Shown: positions 1-12,896 of the stretch, piece after piece | How the letters are laid out: each line of letters starts with the position of its first letter | How positions within the stretch are numbered: position 1 is the first letter of the stretch | From: Silene conica | Lineage: Eukaryota; Streptophyta; Magnoliopsida; Caryophyllales; Caryophyllaceae | NCBI GenBank assembly: GCA_029255685.2 | Contig: CM055311.2 | Span: forward strand, 6,701,031 to 6,765,030 | Reading direction: 5' to 3' | DNA: 64,000 nucleotides | Program-made: the position numbers and the translations under genes | The notes under the pieces: generated by a model | What the model was told of the DNA's origin: nothing | The model's input: only the letters and a program-made list of their open reading frames with translations | Databases searched by the model: none

Positions 1-1638
1 CAAAGCTCGATAGAATGTTCCACACGAAAACCGCTACCTAAACATGTATTCGTAACGAATTAATAACTTCCCGAACCCCATAAACAAACCTCACTTGCTA
101 TAAATAGAAACCTTCCAAAAGTGGAAAGTTCCATAAATAGAAACTTTCCCAAAATAGAAACTCCCATGACTCACTAATTTCCCGACTCGTACATTTAATC
201 AAAACGAAGCAATAACCAAAACAATAATAATATATAGTATTAAACAATGATAATCTACCCAATAATAATATTAGTATTAAGAATAATATCACTAAATAAG
301 AATATTGATAACAATAATAATAACAAAAATTAATAATAATATTAACCATACAATTAACAACCGCCATAATTATACTAATAATAATATAATTAATAAAAAC
401 AAAATTAATAAAACAATGACAAAAAGAACCCCAACAACCCTTACAACAAATCACGACTCCAACCCAACGAAAACCCTTTACAACCACCGTACCACGCCCC
501 CACAGCCATCAACAACCACCTGCCACCGTACCCAACACCTCCCTGAGCACCTATGACCACCGGCAGTAGGGTCGACTGTCAACAGCGAGATGAACCAGAC
601 CCTTAAACCGGCCTGGTTCCTCACTCAGCCACCCTACCAGCCTGATTTGCGAAGGCTGCTGACGACCCCACAATCCAAACCACCACCTGCAACCACCACC
701 AAAACCACCCCAGACATCAGACTATAACCCACGGTGGTACCACCGTGTCGACCTCCCCCGAGTCAACGGTGGTACCACTCCCAAACCACCACTGTAAACC
801 CGTAACACCAGACCTTGCGACAACAGAAGACGAGCAGAGGCCACGAACACCACAATTGACACCACCCTAACCGCCTAAACCTAACATGACAGCCACCACG
901 ACACTCCCCCGACCACCACCATCCGTCGACTCCAAAAACCCAGCACAAACGCTAACAGAACTAGACTCGAAACACCCACACAAAATAACACGTAAACGAC
1001 TCTGATCTGAAACATAATTAAACGGGTTGTCTCAGGCAACAAAACCACCACGACTGGTGGTTCCTGGTGGCCAACGGTGACCCATACCGTGGTCCAAACA
1101 CCACTATTAACATCGTAGGTTATGATTAGACAAAGACCTGAACCCGTAGCCATGAAATATACATACGAAAAGTTCCTGAAAACAACAGGAAACGCAGAGA
1201 AGAAAGAAAACGTGCTGACATACTTACTTCGTATAGGTTTCGACCACCCTTAGACTGCTCTATGGCCACCGTGAAAACCACCTATGTATCCTCTGTTATG
1301 ACGGCTGTAGATTAGTGTGTTTGTCTGAGAGCTAAGGTAGCTAGGTTTTGGTTTTCTGACTTGTAGAAAGTGACGGCCTGCTAGGGTTGGTGTTTGTTTG
1401 AAAAAGAAAAGAAATGTGAGGTATGGGCTGAGATGTGCACGCAACTCGAGGCCCATAATATCCCCTTGGTCTCGAGTTCGAACCCCCTTGTCAACACAAT
1501 CCATTACTACTTGATTAAAACATAACAACTCAATTAAAAGGACGCAAAACTATAGATATCATAATTAAATTTTCGATGCTTATTTAACGAATAACCCGTC
1601 ACAATTAAATAATTTGAATAATAAAACAGGTTATTACA
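1..1638 (-). mobile_element. Partial LTR of long-LTR family 1, truncated by window edge
   Basis: The right edge reads ...GGTTATTACA at 1638, the reverse complement of the TGTAAT... start seen in the other family-1 LTRs. Shared blocks tie it to the minus-strand copy at 53157-63269: the 'CCTCCCCCGAGTCA' block (about 750 here, 54500 there), the 'GTATGGGCTGAG' block (about 1420 here, 55160 there) and a GTTCGAACCCC block near 1470. The last several hundred bases of the LTR lie beyond the left window edge. It sits in the tandem repeat of element C. Short reading frames here are C-rich or AT-rich chance frames with no recognisable protein. Solo or full-length status cannot be decided. Confidence 0.7.
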
Positions 1639-1643
1639 TGTCA

Positions 1644-1800
1644 GGTCCAGAGGTGAACTTAACACATATCCTGACACGCCACAAGCAAAACACGTAATGG
1701 GTCCAGAGGTGAACTTAACACATATCCCATCACGCGACATACAAAACACGTAATGGGTCCAGAGGTGAACTTAACACATATCCCATCACGCGACATACAA
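1644..1800. repeat. 56-bp tandem repeat, about 2.8 copies
   Basis: The block GGTCCAGAGGTGAACTTAAC starts at 1644, 1700 and 1756, an exact 56-bp period. Copies two and three are nearly identical and the first is more diverged. The array lies inside the LTR of element C, directly at the insertion edge of the family-1 LTR. Confidence 0.85.
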
Positions 1801-2097
1801 CTCAACCATTAACATCCAAAGATAGAAACCAACCTATAGCTCTAACTTCTTAAACCACTAAACAACACTTAATTGATCCCGGGAACTAAGATGAAGGAGA
1901 GTCGGTTTCTCTTTCAGTTACCCGACCGGGGGGTCTCTATCCTCACTCCATTCCCGAACCCAATATAGTGTCGCCCATCCTCCGGGGACCTCAAACACAT
2001 ATCAAAGGTACGAAGAACGAGTTTCAATCAAAACCGATAAACCGTTTAAAAGTTACGGGCTAAATATGAATTCAGAATAAAAACAAGCTACATGGGT

Positions 2098-2482
2098 CCC
2101 CAGCCGGTCGGCAGCCAGCCGGCCTACCGGCTGGACACCCATCTCAGCCTTCCTCTTTCTCAATACGCAACTAACCCAAAAAGGGCTCCCAGCCGGTCGG
2201 CAGGCAGCCGGCCTACCGGCTGGGAGCCAACTCCCCTTTATTCACTTTTTACGCAACATCTACCAAAGAGTCTCCCAGCCGGTTGGCAGGCGGCCGGTCT
2301 ACCGGCTGGGCACCTCAATTCCTATGCTACAATATACGCAAGAATCCCACAAGAGGCTACCAGCCGGTTGGCAGGCAGCCGGCCTACCGGCTGGCAACCC
2401 AAGCCCCTTTATTTTTCAAACTTTCGTAAAACAATGAATATGCACTCCTAGCCGATCGACCGGCGGCCGGTCGGTCGACCGG
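2098..2482. repeat. Array of about 5 imperfect palindromes, about 87-bp period
   Basis: Units of about 35 bp begin near 2099, 2188, 2275, 2359 and 2447. Each opens with CCAGCCGGTCGGCAGG or a variant and closes with CCGGCCTACCGGCTGG, so each unit can fold on itself. Spacers are 45-55 bp, AT-rich and weakly conserved. The last unit has drifted to a CGATCGACCGG type. The 119-codon frame across it (2092-2451) is a by-product of the repeat. Confidence 0.85.
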
Positions 2483-3439
2483 CTCAGAGTGTCTGAGCAC
2501 GCAAATCACATTTCCAGCAATAACAACATTCGACTAAAACGATTCTAAACTTCAAGATTTGCATCAACCATTGTTTACCCATCAAATATAATCACCAAAC
2601 CTACTAACTAACAGCAATTAAACCCACAAACAATCCTGAATAAGATCATGATTTGTATCCGTCGCAAAACATAAATTTCTGAAAAACTTAACAATAAACA
2701 TATGTAACATCACCAAGGCATGTAATCATCAAGTAAGAACATTCCTAACATGTTACTAAGTCCAAACAACAATAATCATATGAAATTTCAGAAACTTAAA
2801 TCATCTTAAACATCAAAAGTGCTAATATTAACAATAAGGCCGAGTTTCTCATTATCGTCACCTTAAATGCAATCCCGCTCAAAGCTCCTCCTCTACTATG
2901 AAGCTATCCACGTCCGGGTCTTCTAAGCCCTCACCTACAATCAAGAAAAACGGGTTTTAAAGCCTAAAAGACGATTCTTAAGAAAACAGCCCAAATTTCG
3001 AGTGAAAGGAAATGAAAAACGGAAGTGATAGACGGCTTGCAAATTCGATGAGGATTCCTAAAATGTATTTATTACGTTGATTCGGTGAACGGATGATGAA
3101 GAAAAATGGAGAAGAAGATGGAGATTTATGGAGGTTTTGTGAGAATTATGTTTACAGTGTTTGTTTTGAGAAGAAAGCAATATGTCGACACATTAGAGAT
3201 TGTAGGGGGTTAAGAGTTGTCCTTTCCGTTTAAAAGAAAACGGACTTGGATAACACAAACGGGTTTTTGGATATGAGTCTTAGTTGCCAAGTTTGTATTC
3301 GTCTTAAGGACTTAAAGTTCTTAAGACGGATCTTACTATTTATAAAATTACTTTACGATAAATTATTAAAATATTATTTTATTACTTAAAATAATTGAAA
3401 ACTTTAAAAATATATTTTATAAAAATACGGGATGTTACA

Positions 3440-4831
3440 AATGTTGATCTGGATTTTTAGAGATATTGATAGCACTTGTGTTGTCACACATTATGGGGAT
3501 TGAGTCAAAAATAATTCCAAAATCAAGAAGTTGTTGTCTTACCCAAAGGAGTCGTGAACAACAATGAGCGGCACTAACATATTCACTTTCGGCTGTTGAG
3601 AGAGCAACCGTATTTTGTTTCTTAGATCCCCATGAGATGATACATGGACCCAAAAATGTCGCGATTCTCGACGTACTCTTTCTATCTACGGTGCATCCCG
3701 CGTAATCCGCATCGGAGAAACCTACGAGATCAAAAGGATATAATAAGGGGTACCATAGGTAAAGATCTTGAGTTCCAATTAAATACCGAAAAATACGTTT
3801 TACCGCTTTGAAATGAGATTCTTTCGGATTTGATTGGAATCGAGCACATAAGCAAACACTAAATAGAATATCGGGACGACTAGAGGTTAGATACAAAAGA
3901 GAGCCTATCATACCTCTATACACCTTTTCACTAACGTTCTTACCGTTTTCATCTTTGTCCAATTTGGACGTTGATACCATGGGAGTGGAAAAGGAGTTTC
4001 CGTTAGTCATACCGAATTTTTGAAGCATTTTCTTGATGTACTTTTGTTGATGGATCATGATACCATCTTTGGATTGTTTGATTTGGAGCCCTAAAAAGAA
4101 TCCTAACTCGCCCATCATGCTCATCTCAAACTCAGATTTCATTAGCTCAGAAAAGTAGACATAAAGGAGTTCGTTAGTTGCACCAAATATAATATCATCG
4201 ACATATACTTGCACAACCAACAGTTCTGATGACTGTTGCTTTAAGAATAAAGTTTTGTCAACGGAGCCTCTTTTAAAACCATTTTCAATGAGAAAATTTG
4301 ACAACCTATCATACCAACAACGAGGAGCTTGTTTTAAACCGTAGAGTGCGTTGTCTAGCTTGTAGACATGGTTAGGAAAGTCATTGTCAAGAAACCCCGG
4401 AGGTTGTTCGACAAAGACTTCCTCATCTAAAAACCCATTTAAAAAAGCGGTTTTGACATCCATTTGAAAGAGAGTTATACCTTTGTGAGCCGCAAAAGCG
4501 ATGAGTAGCCGAATAGCTTCAAGCCTAGCCACCGGTGCATAAGTTTCGTCATAGTCAATTCCTTCTTGTTGATTGTAACCTTGCACCACGAGTCTAGCCT
4601 TGTTCCTTACAAATTCACCGGAATCATCGAGCTTGTTGCGAAATACCCACTTGGTGCCAATGACAGTCCTATTAGATGGCCTAGTAACCAAATGCCAAAC
4701 CTTGTTTCTTTTGAATTGATTGAGCTCATCTTGCATTGCTATGAGCCAATCGGCATCCGTTAGAGCAACCGTTATGTTGGGTGGCTCTACTTTGGAAAGG
4801 AAGACATTTTGACCACAAAAGTCAACTAATG
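3440..4831 (-). pseudogene. Copia reverse transcriptase and RNase H (3' half of element A polyprotein)
   Basis: On the minus strand the frame carries the Copia RVT_2 domain: a start near [12 protein letters not shown], then [21 protein letters not shown] and the catalytic YVDDIIF. The RNase H part follows, with the acidic blocks DADYAG, STAESEY and MCDNTSA. About 460 residues are continuous. RT normally copies element RNA into cDNA in the cytoplasmic particle. The last residues of RNase H and the 3' UTR are missing because element C begins at 3439. On the other side the frame continues, across the solo LTR, into the integrase segment, so the two were one polyprotein. The catalytic residues look intact, but upstream stops make it a fossil. 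Confidence 0.9.
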
Positions 4832-7646
4832 TGTAATACCCCGTATTTTAGCCTCGGTCAATGGCAGTCAAACTATATTTTATAAGTATTTCAGATAGAA
4901 TGTTTATAAGTATTTTATGTAAACTGTTATTATTTTATAAATCATATTTCTACGATTATTTCGTACGATTATTTCGTATTTCATAATTATTTTATATTTG
5001 ATGATTTATTCATAAAATCACTTTTCATTCGTATTTCTTTGATTTTGATAATACGTTATAATTTAATATATTTTCTATTTTATATTTATTTCTCATCTAT
5101 ACTTAATTTCTATTTTTATTTAAGTCGTAATTCTATTTAATTTCTATATTCTTTACATATTCTTATAATTAATATAATTAATATTTCCTAATACTAAGTA
5201 TATAATTAATCTAATATAACTATTTATATGTCTCGTTAATTTTAAGTTACGGGGTAAAGAACGGAATTTTGATAGTATAATTCTTTGATATGCGTGATGG
5301 ACTAGTGAGGTGGGCTTAGACTCGATTTGTGTAGTGTAAAACGAAACCACCACCCATGAAACAAAACCCTACACAACCCTAATCACCCATACCACAAAAC
5401 TGCCTCCATCGACATGAGAAGCTGCCTCCTTCGATCCGTCAAAACCCTACTACTACCTACACCCTGTCTACCTCCACAACCCCACGGTAAACACCACCCA
5501 AACCACCGTGTGAACTGGAGAGAACAAGCGGAGGAAAACGCATCAGAAACAGCCGTCACCATCTCCGTATTTCTTACCTTGCACTGCAGCGAGTTTGTAA
5601 GTATTTATCGTACCCTTCCAGACCATCGTTTTGTATGTTTCTTGAGTGTATGTAAACTTTGTAATGTCCATAACATGTTCACCATCTTCGAATCGCCTTT
5701 AGACCACTATAACCGTCATCGATAATGAAATGAATGCAGGCAGTACACATCGTTTTTACTCTGTTCTAATGCGTGTTTAATCCTTTTCATTCCTGCTGTT
5801 TCTGTTTGTATTTCGCTTTTATTTATAGTAGTGGGTCGTGAGTACTGGTATTATGGGGTTAGTCGGATATGGTGGTGGTGTTGGGATGGTGCATGGTGGT
5901 CGGGAAGGCCTTAGTCGACAGTCGTTTATGGGTTTATAAACGATCAGAAACAGGGGACGGTGGTAGTGTGTGGGCGTTTTATGCGGCTGTTTCAGGGAGT
6001 TGGAGTGGTGTCGGTGGCTGGTGTTTGGCACCAGGGGCTAGAGTGTAGTGTGGGGTGTCGAGTCTGGTGGTTGGTTGGGATAAGGGTGGTGTTAGATGGT
6101 GGTTAAGAGTGTGGTTACAGAGTGGGTGAAGCACGGGTTGGTACAGGATTTGGGTTGCTATTAGTGACCAGAGTGTTTGGAGCTGGTGTCGACGGCTTAT
6201 AGGGTCGGGTTAGGGTCAATGGTTGGTGCAATTGAATGCGTCAGAGTACAGTAGTGGCGGCCACCGTGGTGTGGCGGTGGTTCACGCGGCAGTAGGGGCT
6301 GTTTTAAGGGCTGTTCTAGGGGTGGTTGCGTCGTCGGGTTGTCGTGTTGTGGGTCTGTTTTAGGGGTCACGGGTTGTTGGGGGTACTTTACGTGACATTA
6401 TTCTTATGATTATAAATATTATTACTATTTATATTGTTGATTTTGTTGATTAGTTTATTATTATTATTACTAATATTGTTATTAGTTGTTGGTAACATTG
6501 TATTATTGTTATTGCTAATATTGTTTGTATTAGTATATTTAGTAAACATTGTTTATGTTTTCATTATTAAAATTGTTAAATGAATTTTTATATGTGACGG
6601 TTATCAATAGTTTGATTATATATTGTATTTTCTATGTTCGATTATCTAGTGAAGGTAATTATGTTTATATGTTTATACGGTCTCGTTATGCGTGATATAC
6701 TATTTAAATAATTAATGTGAATACTATATATATTAAATTAGTTTGCATAATTGTATTAATTAGTAATTAAGTATATTATTTTATTAGGTGTTGAGTATGT
6801 AATGGGGTGATGCTACTGATTGGATGTTAGCTGCGTGATGGGATTATATTGCTATTCAGGTAGGATACACTGACACTATACTCTATGATGTGTTATGAAT
6901 GGATGTTGGATTGTGTTATATGGTTGTTGAACATGATTTAAATGAGAATGATATTGGTTGGATTAAGTGTGGATTATTATTATCATTGGTATGCGCATTG
7001 CATTATTTAATAGCTTAATTGATTAAGAGTACTGTTGCATTCATGAGCATGGCATGTGCATCGGATACGGATTTGAGATGATGAGATATTATTGGGCCCA
7101 GGCTAGTTCTGCAGGACTAGACCTGGTGACCTCAGCTGTTATGCTGGTGTTCGGCGACGGCCGATTATAGTCTGCCGGGAGGTCCGGTATGGCTTGGTGC
7201 AAGGGTATGAGTATGAGATTGAGATTGAGATTGAGCTCGAGCATATCATGACATTTGCATATCATTTTAACTGTTGCATTATAATTATTGTGTTACCCTA
7301 CTCAACCGCGAGGTTGACAGTGTATTTGTGTACACCTACGATGATCCGGAATGCGGAGTAGATTCTACAGGTCAGAGACAGATGAGCTAGGAGCTGGGGC
7401 AAGAATGTGAGATGCATACTTTGGACCGACTTAGAATTATATCACTTCTAGAGGAGTCATCAGTTGTATTTCTTTTCCGTTATGTAGTAACTGTAATAAC
7501 CAAGTTTAAATTTTATCAGTTTTTATATAAAGTACTTTGGTTTGTTTTACTTTGTTATTCACTACCTCGGACATTCCGAGATGATAACAGCTCTATTTAT
7601 TTGAGAATGTCTTGCTAAAGGCTCTTAAATAAATGGGGGTGTTACA
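4832..7646 (+). mobile_element. Family-1 solo LTR inserted in element A
   Basis: It starts TGTAATACCCC and ends GGGGGTGTTACA. It is flanked by a perfect 5-bp duplication TAATG (4827-4831 and 7647-7651), which restores the Copia frame when one copy is removed. The last 400 bp match the LTRs at 40507 and 46650, including CGATGATCCGGAA and the terminal GAGAATGTCTTGCTAAAGGC block. No internal region or second LTR is present, so it is a solo LTR left by LTR-LTR recombination. It is 2815 bp. It lacks the 26-bp tandem repeat of its relatives and has a short GAGATT repeat near 7211-7235 instead. It has no gene; the 103-codon frame at 5414-5725 is spurious. Confidence 0.92.
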
Positions 7647-9214
7647 TAATGAGGCAAAGTTGTTGTGAGATGCCTTAGACCTTGTTTTGATCCCAGATGT
7701 TAGGTCACTGGTTAAATTTGAGAGAGGATGAGAACTTTGATGCTTCAATCTTCTTGGGATGATGATATGTTCTTGTACCCCAACAACAGTTTAAGAGGCT
7801 GTTGCCTCCTGTTCAGAGTGAGAGTCTATTCTCGGGTTGACAGGAACTGCAGAAGTAACTGTAACGACGTCTGTTGTCTCCTGAGATGATGATGTTGAGG
7901 CATGATTGGATGGAGTGGAAGAAGATGCAGCAGTTGACGCTTATCCATGACTGGTTCCCCCTGAACCATTGCTATTACCAGCAAGCAACAGTTGATCAGA
8001 TTGTTGCACATTGTCGTTGGTTGGTCCTTCATCTTCTTCGAATACAAAGTCTTTCCTTATGAGTCCAATTTCAAACTCATCATCTTCATCATCATCTTCT
8101 GATTCTTCGTTTTGTACCTGTCCAAGCATACTAGATTCATCAAAAATGACATGAACACTTTCCTCAATACGCATGGTTCTTTTGTTGTAAACTTTATAGG
8201 CCTTGCTATGTTCGGAATAACCAATAAACACCGCTTCATCACTACGAGGATCGAATTTCCCTAATTTTTCTTTTCCATTGTTGTGAACAAAACATTTACT
8301 ACCAAAGCATCTAAAGTAGGAAATGTTAGGCTTTCTTCCTCGTAGTAGTTGATACGGCGTTTTATCCATTGAGTTCCTTATCATGACACGATTGTGAATG
8401 TGACAAGCAGTATTAACCGCTTCGGCACAAAAGCTTCTAGGTAATTTACTACTTAAAAGCATGGTCCTAGCCATGCCTTCAAGAGTTCTATTCATGCGTT
8501 CTACCACGCCATTTTGTTGAGGTGTCCTAGGGGCCGAAAAATTATGGTCAACACCATTTTCATCGCAATAAGTATTAAATGACAAATTCTCAAACTCCGT
8601 TCCATGATCGGTTCTTATGGACACAAGTTTATGGTCAAGCTTGTTTTGACACTTCCTAAGCCAAATTAGAAACTCATTGAAGGTTTCATCTTTAGAACAT
8701 AAAAAGAGAGTCCAAACAAACCTAGAAAAATCGTCAACAATGACACACACATAGCGACTACCACCTCCACTTCTAGTTCTCATAGGTCCACACAAGTCAA
8801 TATGAAGAAGTTGGAGGGGACGAAGAGTACTCATGATTCTTTTGGATTTAAAGGAGATTTTAACATGTTTGCACCTAGCACACTCATCACAAATTTTGTC
8901 GAAATCAAATTTTATATTTGGAAATCCCTCAACTAGATCAAGCTTCTTTAAGGTGTTAAGAGTTTTGGCGCTAACATGTCCAAATCTTTTGTGCCACAAC
9001 CATGGATCATTCTTCATGATACTCATACAAGATAGAGTGTCATCGGGTATCATGTTTAAGTTTGTTAAATAGACGTCTTTTACATGTCTTCCTTCAAGAA
9101 TGACCTCACGGGTTGTTGCATCAGTGAACTCCACCAAGTTTCCACGATCACATGATTGAGAAATACTAATGAGATTATGCTTCAAACCTTTGACAAGCCG
9201 CACGTTGTCGACAC
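7647..9214 (-). pseudogene. Copia GAG-pre-integrase and integrase (middle of element A polyprotein)
   Basis: The minus-strand frame from about 9214 to 7941 shows the pre-integrase zinc-binding pattern (WHKRFGHVS ... CDECARC, an H-H-C-C set). The integrase core follows with the DDE residues in HIDLCGPM, RTDHGTEFE and QQNGVVERMNRTLE. A Copia-type C-terminal part (VFIGYSEHSKAYKVYN) comes next. Integrase joins element cDNA to host DNA in the nucleus. After 7941 the frame is shifted and a Ser/Thr-rich linker with at least one stop continues to the solo LTR at 7646. The upstream protease half lies beyond B', at 18199 onward. Confidence 0.9.
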
Positions 9215-9533
9215 TATTAGGTTTAGATGTCTCATAATCTAATTATTTTAGTCATACTAACATAATATTAATTAACATTTTAATATACTTATTATTTGAT
9301 CTTATGCATGCTAAATTAATGCGGAAATAGGAGAGATTCGAACCCTTACACACGGTCCGAATGGAATGCTAGGATGATCTTCCAAGTATTCAACAAGAAC
9401 ACCTCCTCTAAGATGAACCAAGACAATCCCTTAAAATCCGAAATCTTGAGTGGGCTAGCACAAGAACCGGATTAACCTTAAACAACATGCTAATCTTTAT
9501 TAGAAAATGAATCAATATACTATCACTAATATA

Positions 9534-9592
<59 letters not shown>

Positions 9593-10510
9593 ATTATCCT
9601 TATAATAATTTGAGAGGTTTTGATGTGGTTTTACTTGAAACACACGGCTAAGCAAAATAGAATGAAGGTGTATCTCATACTTATATTTTCACTATCACAC
9701 TTAAATTAAAACAATTAATCTTAAGTGGTTATGGGGAAGGGGAAGCCGGCTAGGGTATGGGGAAGGCTAAAAGGAGATGCTTGTTGAGATTACCCATGAT
9801 CTAGGCATGCAACCCTAATCATTAGGTGTTAACCTAGGTCATTATTGTGTCTTAATCATTTAAAACACAATTAAGAGCCCCTTAAACCTACCCGGCACCC
9901 TTATTAGCAAATGGACCCTATTTTATAAAACTTGTCAATTGTAAATTTGTATATTATGTGACATCTTATATGTCACTTAATAAAATACAATTATTTTGAT
10001 TTAGGATATATATATATAAATATTTATCAAATAAATATTGTATATAATTAAATAAATCATATTCATCAATTGACAAGTAATTCATAATTACTAGTATAAA
10101 ATAGTCATCGCCAATAATCGTCAACACGATTCGCAACCCGATTCATTCTAATCACGATATTATAAAATATCGTTCAATGTTTAACAATTGATACGTTTCA
10201 ATTTTAAACATAAATCTTACAATAATATTTAACTTCTGATTTCTCGATATACGAGTTTAAGGAATATGATCAAATCGTATCAATATACATTCGATCATTT
10301 TATCATTTAAGGGAATTGTCCTATAGGTGTGACCTGAAGGGATCAACTGACCACCACCGTCATACGACAGTAATGTCAAACTCTAGCTAGCCAATCATTA
10401 CCGATTAATGTTGGTCAGTTGACTAATATAAATCGTATCATCCCTTGCACATTCTCGTCATGAGATTTAATTACGTGATCGCACTAGTGTTGAGGACACA
10501 TTTCCCAACA
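9215..10510 (-). repeat. 3' LTR of element B'
   Basis: The 1296-bp LTR reads TATTAGG...CCCAACA on the plus strand. In element orientation it starts TGTTGGG and ends CCTAATA, so the canonical terminal CA has become TA. It contains an uninterrupted TA microsatellite at 9537-9589, the empty-site counterpart of the MITE insertion in the other LTR. Confidence 0.88.
9537..9589. repeat. (TA)n microsatellite
   Basis: About 26 TA units lie inside the 3' LTR of B'. The homologous site in the 5' LTR (16544 onward) is occupied by a MITE. Confidence 0.95.
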
Positions 10511-12896
10511 ATCTCCCACTTGTCCTCGATAAGTGTGCGTCACCAATTCTCTTGTCCTATTACAATCTCCCACTCAATGCAAGATCTCTCTCTGAGGTCG
10601 TACTTGCATTCGATCATATCATGAGTGTTTTCCTCGATCTGGAGAATAACTGTTTGACCGAAATTATCTACCATAGATACCTTCCGAGCGTGGCCACGCA
10701 TTTCCAGTTAACTTCTCCTCGAGTGGCCTTGAAATTTGAACAACCCTGACAAGGGGTGGACAATTTCTATCGTACTACTTCCTTCAACTAGTCACAGTCA
10801 GTCACAACCCAAAGCAATCCCATTTGACTCCAGTTACGAAAAGTCGTAGAGAATGGATCAAGGTTATGGCTAAACTGTACCATCTTGGGAGAGTATTCTT
10901 TAGTCTAAGAATTGACTCACAAGAATACTATAGCAACTCTTGCCACAACCCGGCTATAAAATTTCCAGAACTCTATAAGCGGTCACTATGCCCGACAGAG
11001 TGTCTCTTGCAGTCTTCCTATGTGATCGACTGGTCATCACATATGACTCTATGGCACTTGAACTCGCCATCAATCGCCTCACATTCTAGTCGCTTCGAGA
11101 TGTCACCTCATGTAAGCGGCCATGGGCTATACTAAGTCAATCCAGTTCACTTAATGGGGTTCAATGTTGTCTCTCACAACCCATTTGGATTTTGACAAAT
11201 TATCTTTTATCTTGAGTTAATCATAACTCATATGACATTGTCATGCAAAAACTGTCAATACTATTTCATTGCATTTGATGCACGATCATCAATTTGTATT
11301 AGTGTTTTACGAATAAACCTTTTATTCATGATTCTAAAACTTACAAATTTTGGTCTCCTTCCATCTCATATTATCTCATATGATATGATCTTATTTGAGC
11401 ACATATCTAGAACTCATTCTAGATTTTGAGTTTCCTTTCCTGAGGGAAGCTCCCACTGTTATCTTATAACTCGTGACATAAGGATACACTAGAGGGATTA
11501 AAGAATCACTCGAAATTATCTAGTCACTCATGTGCTGAAATCTATATTGTAGTTATTAATGATTTCATCACTTTTATAATTTTCAAACATCTTGGCTAAA
11601 TTATCAAGGTTATCTTTTTACTTCTAATGGGCGACCTTTTATTATCAATATAATAAACCTTCCCGTAAAACTCCATCATCTTATGATGCAAGGTATTTGT
11701 TCATCTAGAATTGAGAACCTCTTATTCTTTACACTTAAAGAATCACCCATCCTCTCTAAATGGTAGGTTTAATTCTTTAATGAATATTGCTCCCACTAAA
11801 AAAAACATTACTCGACTTCTTAAATGAACCTTTCATTTCTCGCATGTAAATTTTTATTTATTATTACTATCACTATCCCTATAGTGGTCTACCTTCATTC
11901 AATCAATCATCACTTCTTTCATGTCTTCGTTTCCTTGAGACGAATATGACATGATTTTCTCATATAACTACATTGAGAGGATTGAGATGATTTCTTCTCT
12001 TTTATCTTATAAATTTAGAAAAATCATTATTTAAGGAACCATTTTCCTTCCGATTTCATACGGGGTTTCAATTATCCTCTCTTTGAAACAATGACATAAG
12101 GAACATTTCCTCTTGTGTCCTCCCGTAGTTTCTTCAGTGTCCTCCCGTAGTTTCTTTTACTCATTCATTTAGGGTTCTTCTTAAGATTCCCTTGTGGGAT
12201 TCTTCTCTAAGATCCTACATTTATATCATTGGTTTGCGGGCGAACTATTTTCTCCCACTTTATCCTTTTAACAATAACCTTTATTTGTATAAGGATAACT
12301 ATTTACCGATATAACCAATGCACATGAATGGATAAAAGTTTCTAGGTTTGATGAATGTATTCTCATTTTCACTTAAAATGAAAATCATATAATGAACTAG
12401 TGATGTCTCAATTTGATTGAAAGTATCTCATGGGGTGTAGTTCTCCGTTTTTATCAAGACTTTGATTATATTATATTGATCGTATCAATGTTTCTTATTC
12501 GTGATGAAATCACTATTATTCATGTTTTAACAAGGTATGCAATTTATTTTAGAAATCAAGAAATTGATTAAGAACAAAAGTATTGACTCGGGTTGAAAAC
12601 CAAGTTACTAATATCCAAAATTACAACCATTGTTTTAGGATTTGAATCCTTGTCTTACAAGAAAATAAATTGTTCTACTAAATAAAATGCAAAATATGAA
12701 AGAAGACAATATGAAAATTAGAGCCTAGCTCTTCAAGTCTTCGATCAATTGGATGCTACCACAGCCATCCAAGTAAGGAACTTCATGCTCCTTCTCCTTG
12801 CCCTTATCATTAGCAGGTGGCCCTTTAAAACAATTAAAAAGGGTAAATATCAACAAATTTGTATCACTATACATAAGTTGATAAATGACATGAATT
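10511..12896 (-). other. Non-coding 3' internal region of B' with polypurine tract
   Basis: This stretch between gag and the 3' LTR matches element B at about 26678-29034. The sequence next to the LTR, read on the minus strand, is AAGTGGGAGAT followed by TGTTGGG, a polypurine tract of the type used by Copia elements. No pol domain is seen on either strand. The element-sense exon-like tail GPPANDKGKEKE near 12820 may be the last gag residues after a splice. Confidence 0.7.

Larger units (their letters stand above)
1639..3439 (-). mobile_element. Start of LTR of element C (unclassified LTR retrotransposon)
   Basis: The right edge ...CGGGATGTTACA at 3439 is the reverse complement of a TGTAACATCCCG LTR start. 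It abruptly ends the Copia RNase H coding sequence of element A. Going leftward (5' to 3' in the element) it holds an AT-rich start, a palindrome array (2098-2482), a region near 1870-2000 and a 56-bp tandem repeat, where the family-1 LTR has inserted. The rest of C lies beyond the window, so no TSD can be checked; the flank at the right edge is AATGT. No coding sequence is seen. Confidence 0.55.

Noticed and set aside
98..556. Overlapping frames of 129 and 83 codons on both strands.
   Set aside because: They follow AT-rich low-complexity LTR sequence (Ile/Asn/Tyr/Phe-biased) and match no protein pattern.
2092..2451. 119-codon plus-strand frame rich in Pro, Gly, Ser and Arg.
   Set aside because: It is the translation of the palindrome array and carries the repeat period; not a gene.
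2098..2482. Regularly spaced short palindromes reminiscent of a CRISPR array.
   Set aside because: Plant nuclear LTR context, only five imperfect units, spacers weakly related to each other and no cas genes.
5414..5725. 103-codon plus-strand frame beginning MRSCLLRSVKT.
   Set aside because: It lies wholly inside a solo LTR with exact TSDs and has no family resemblance.
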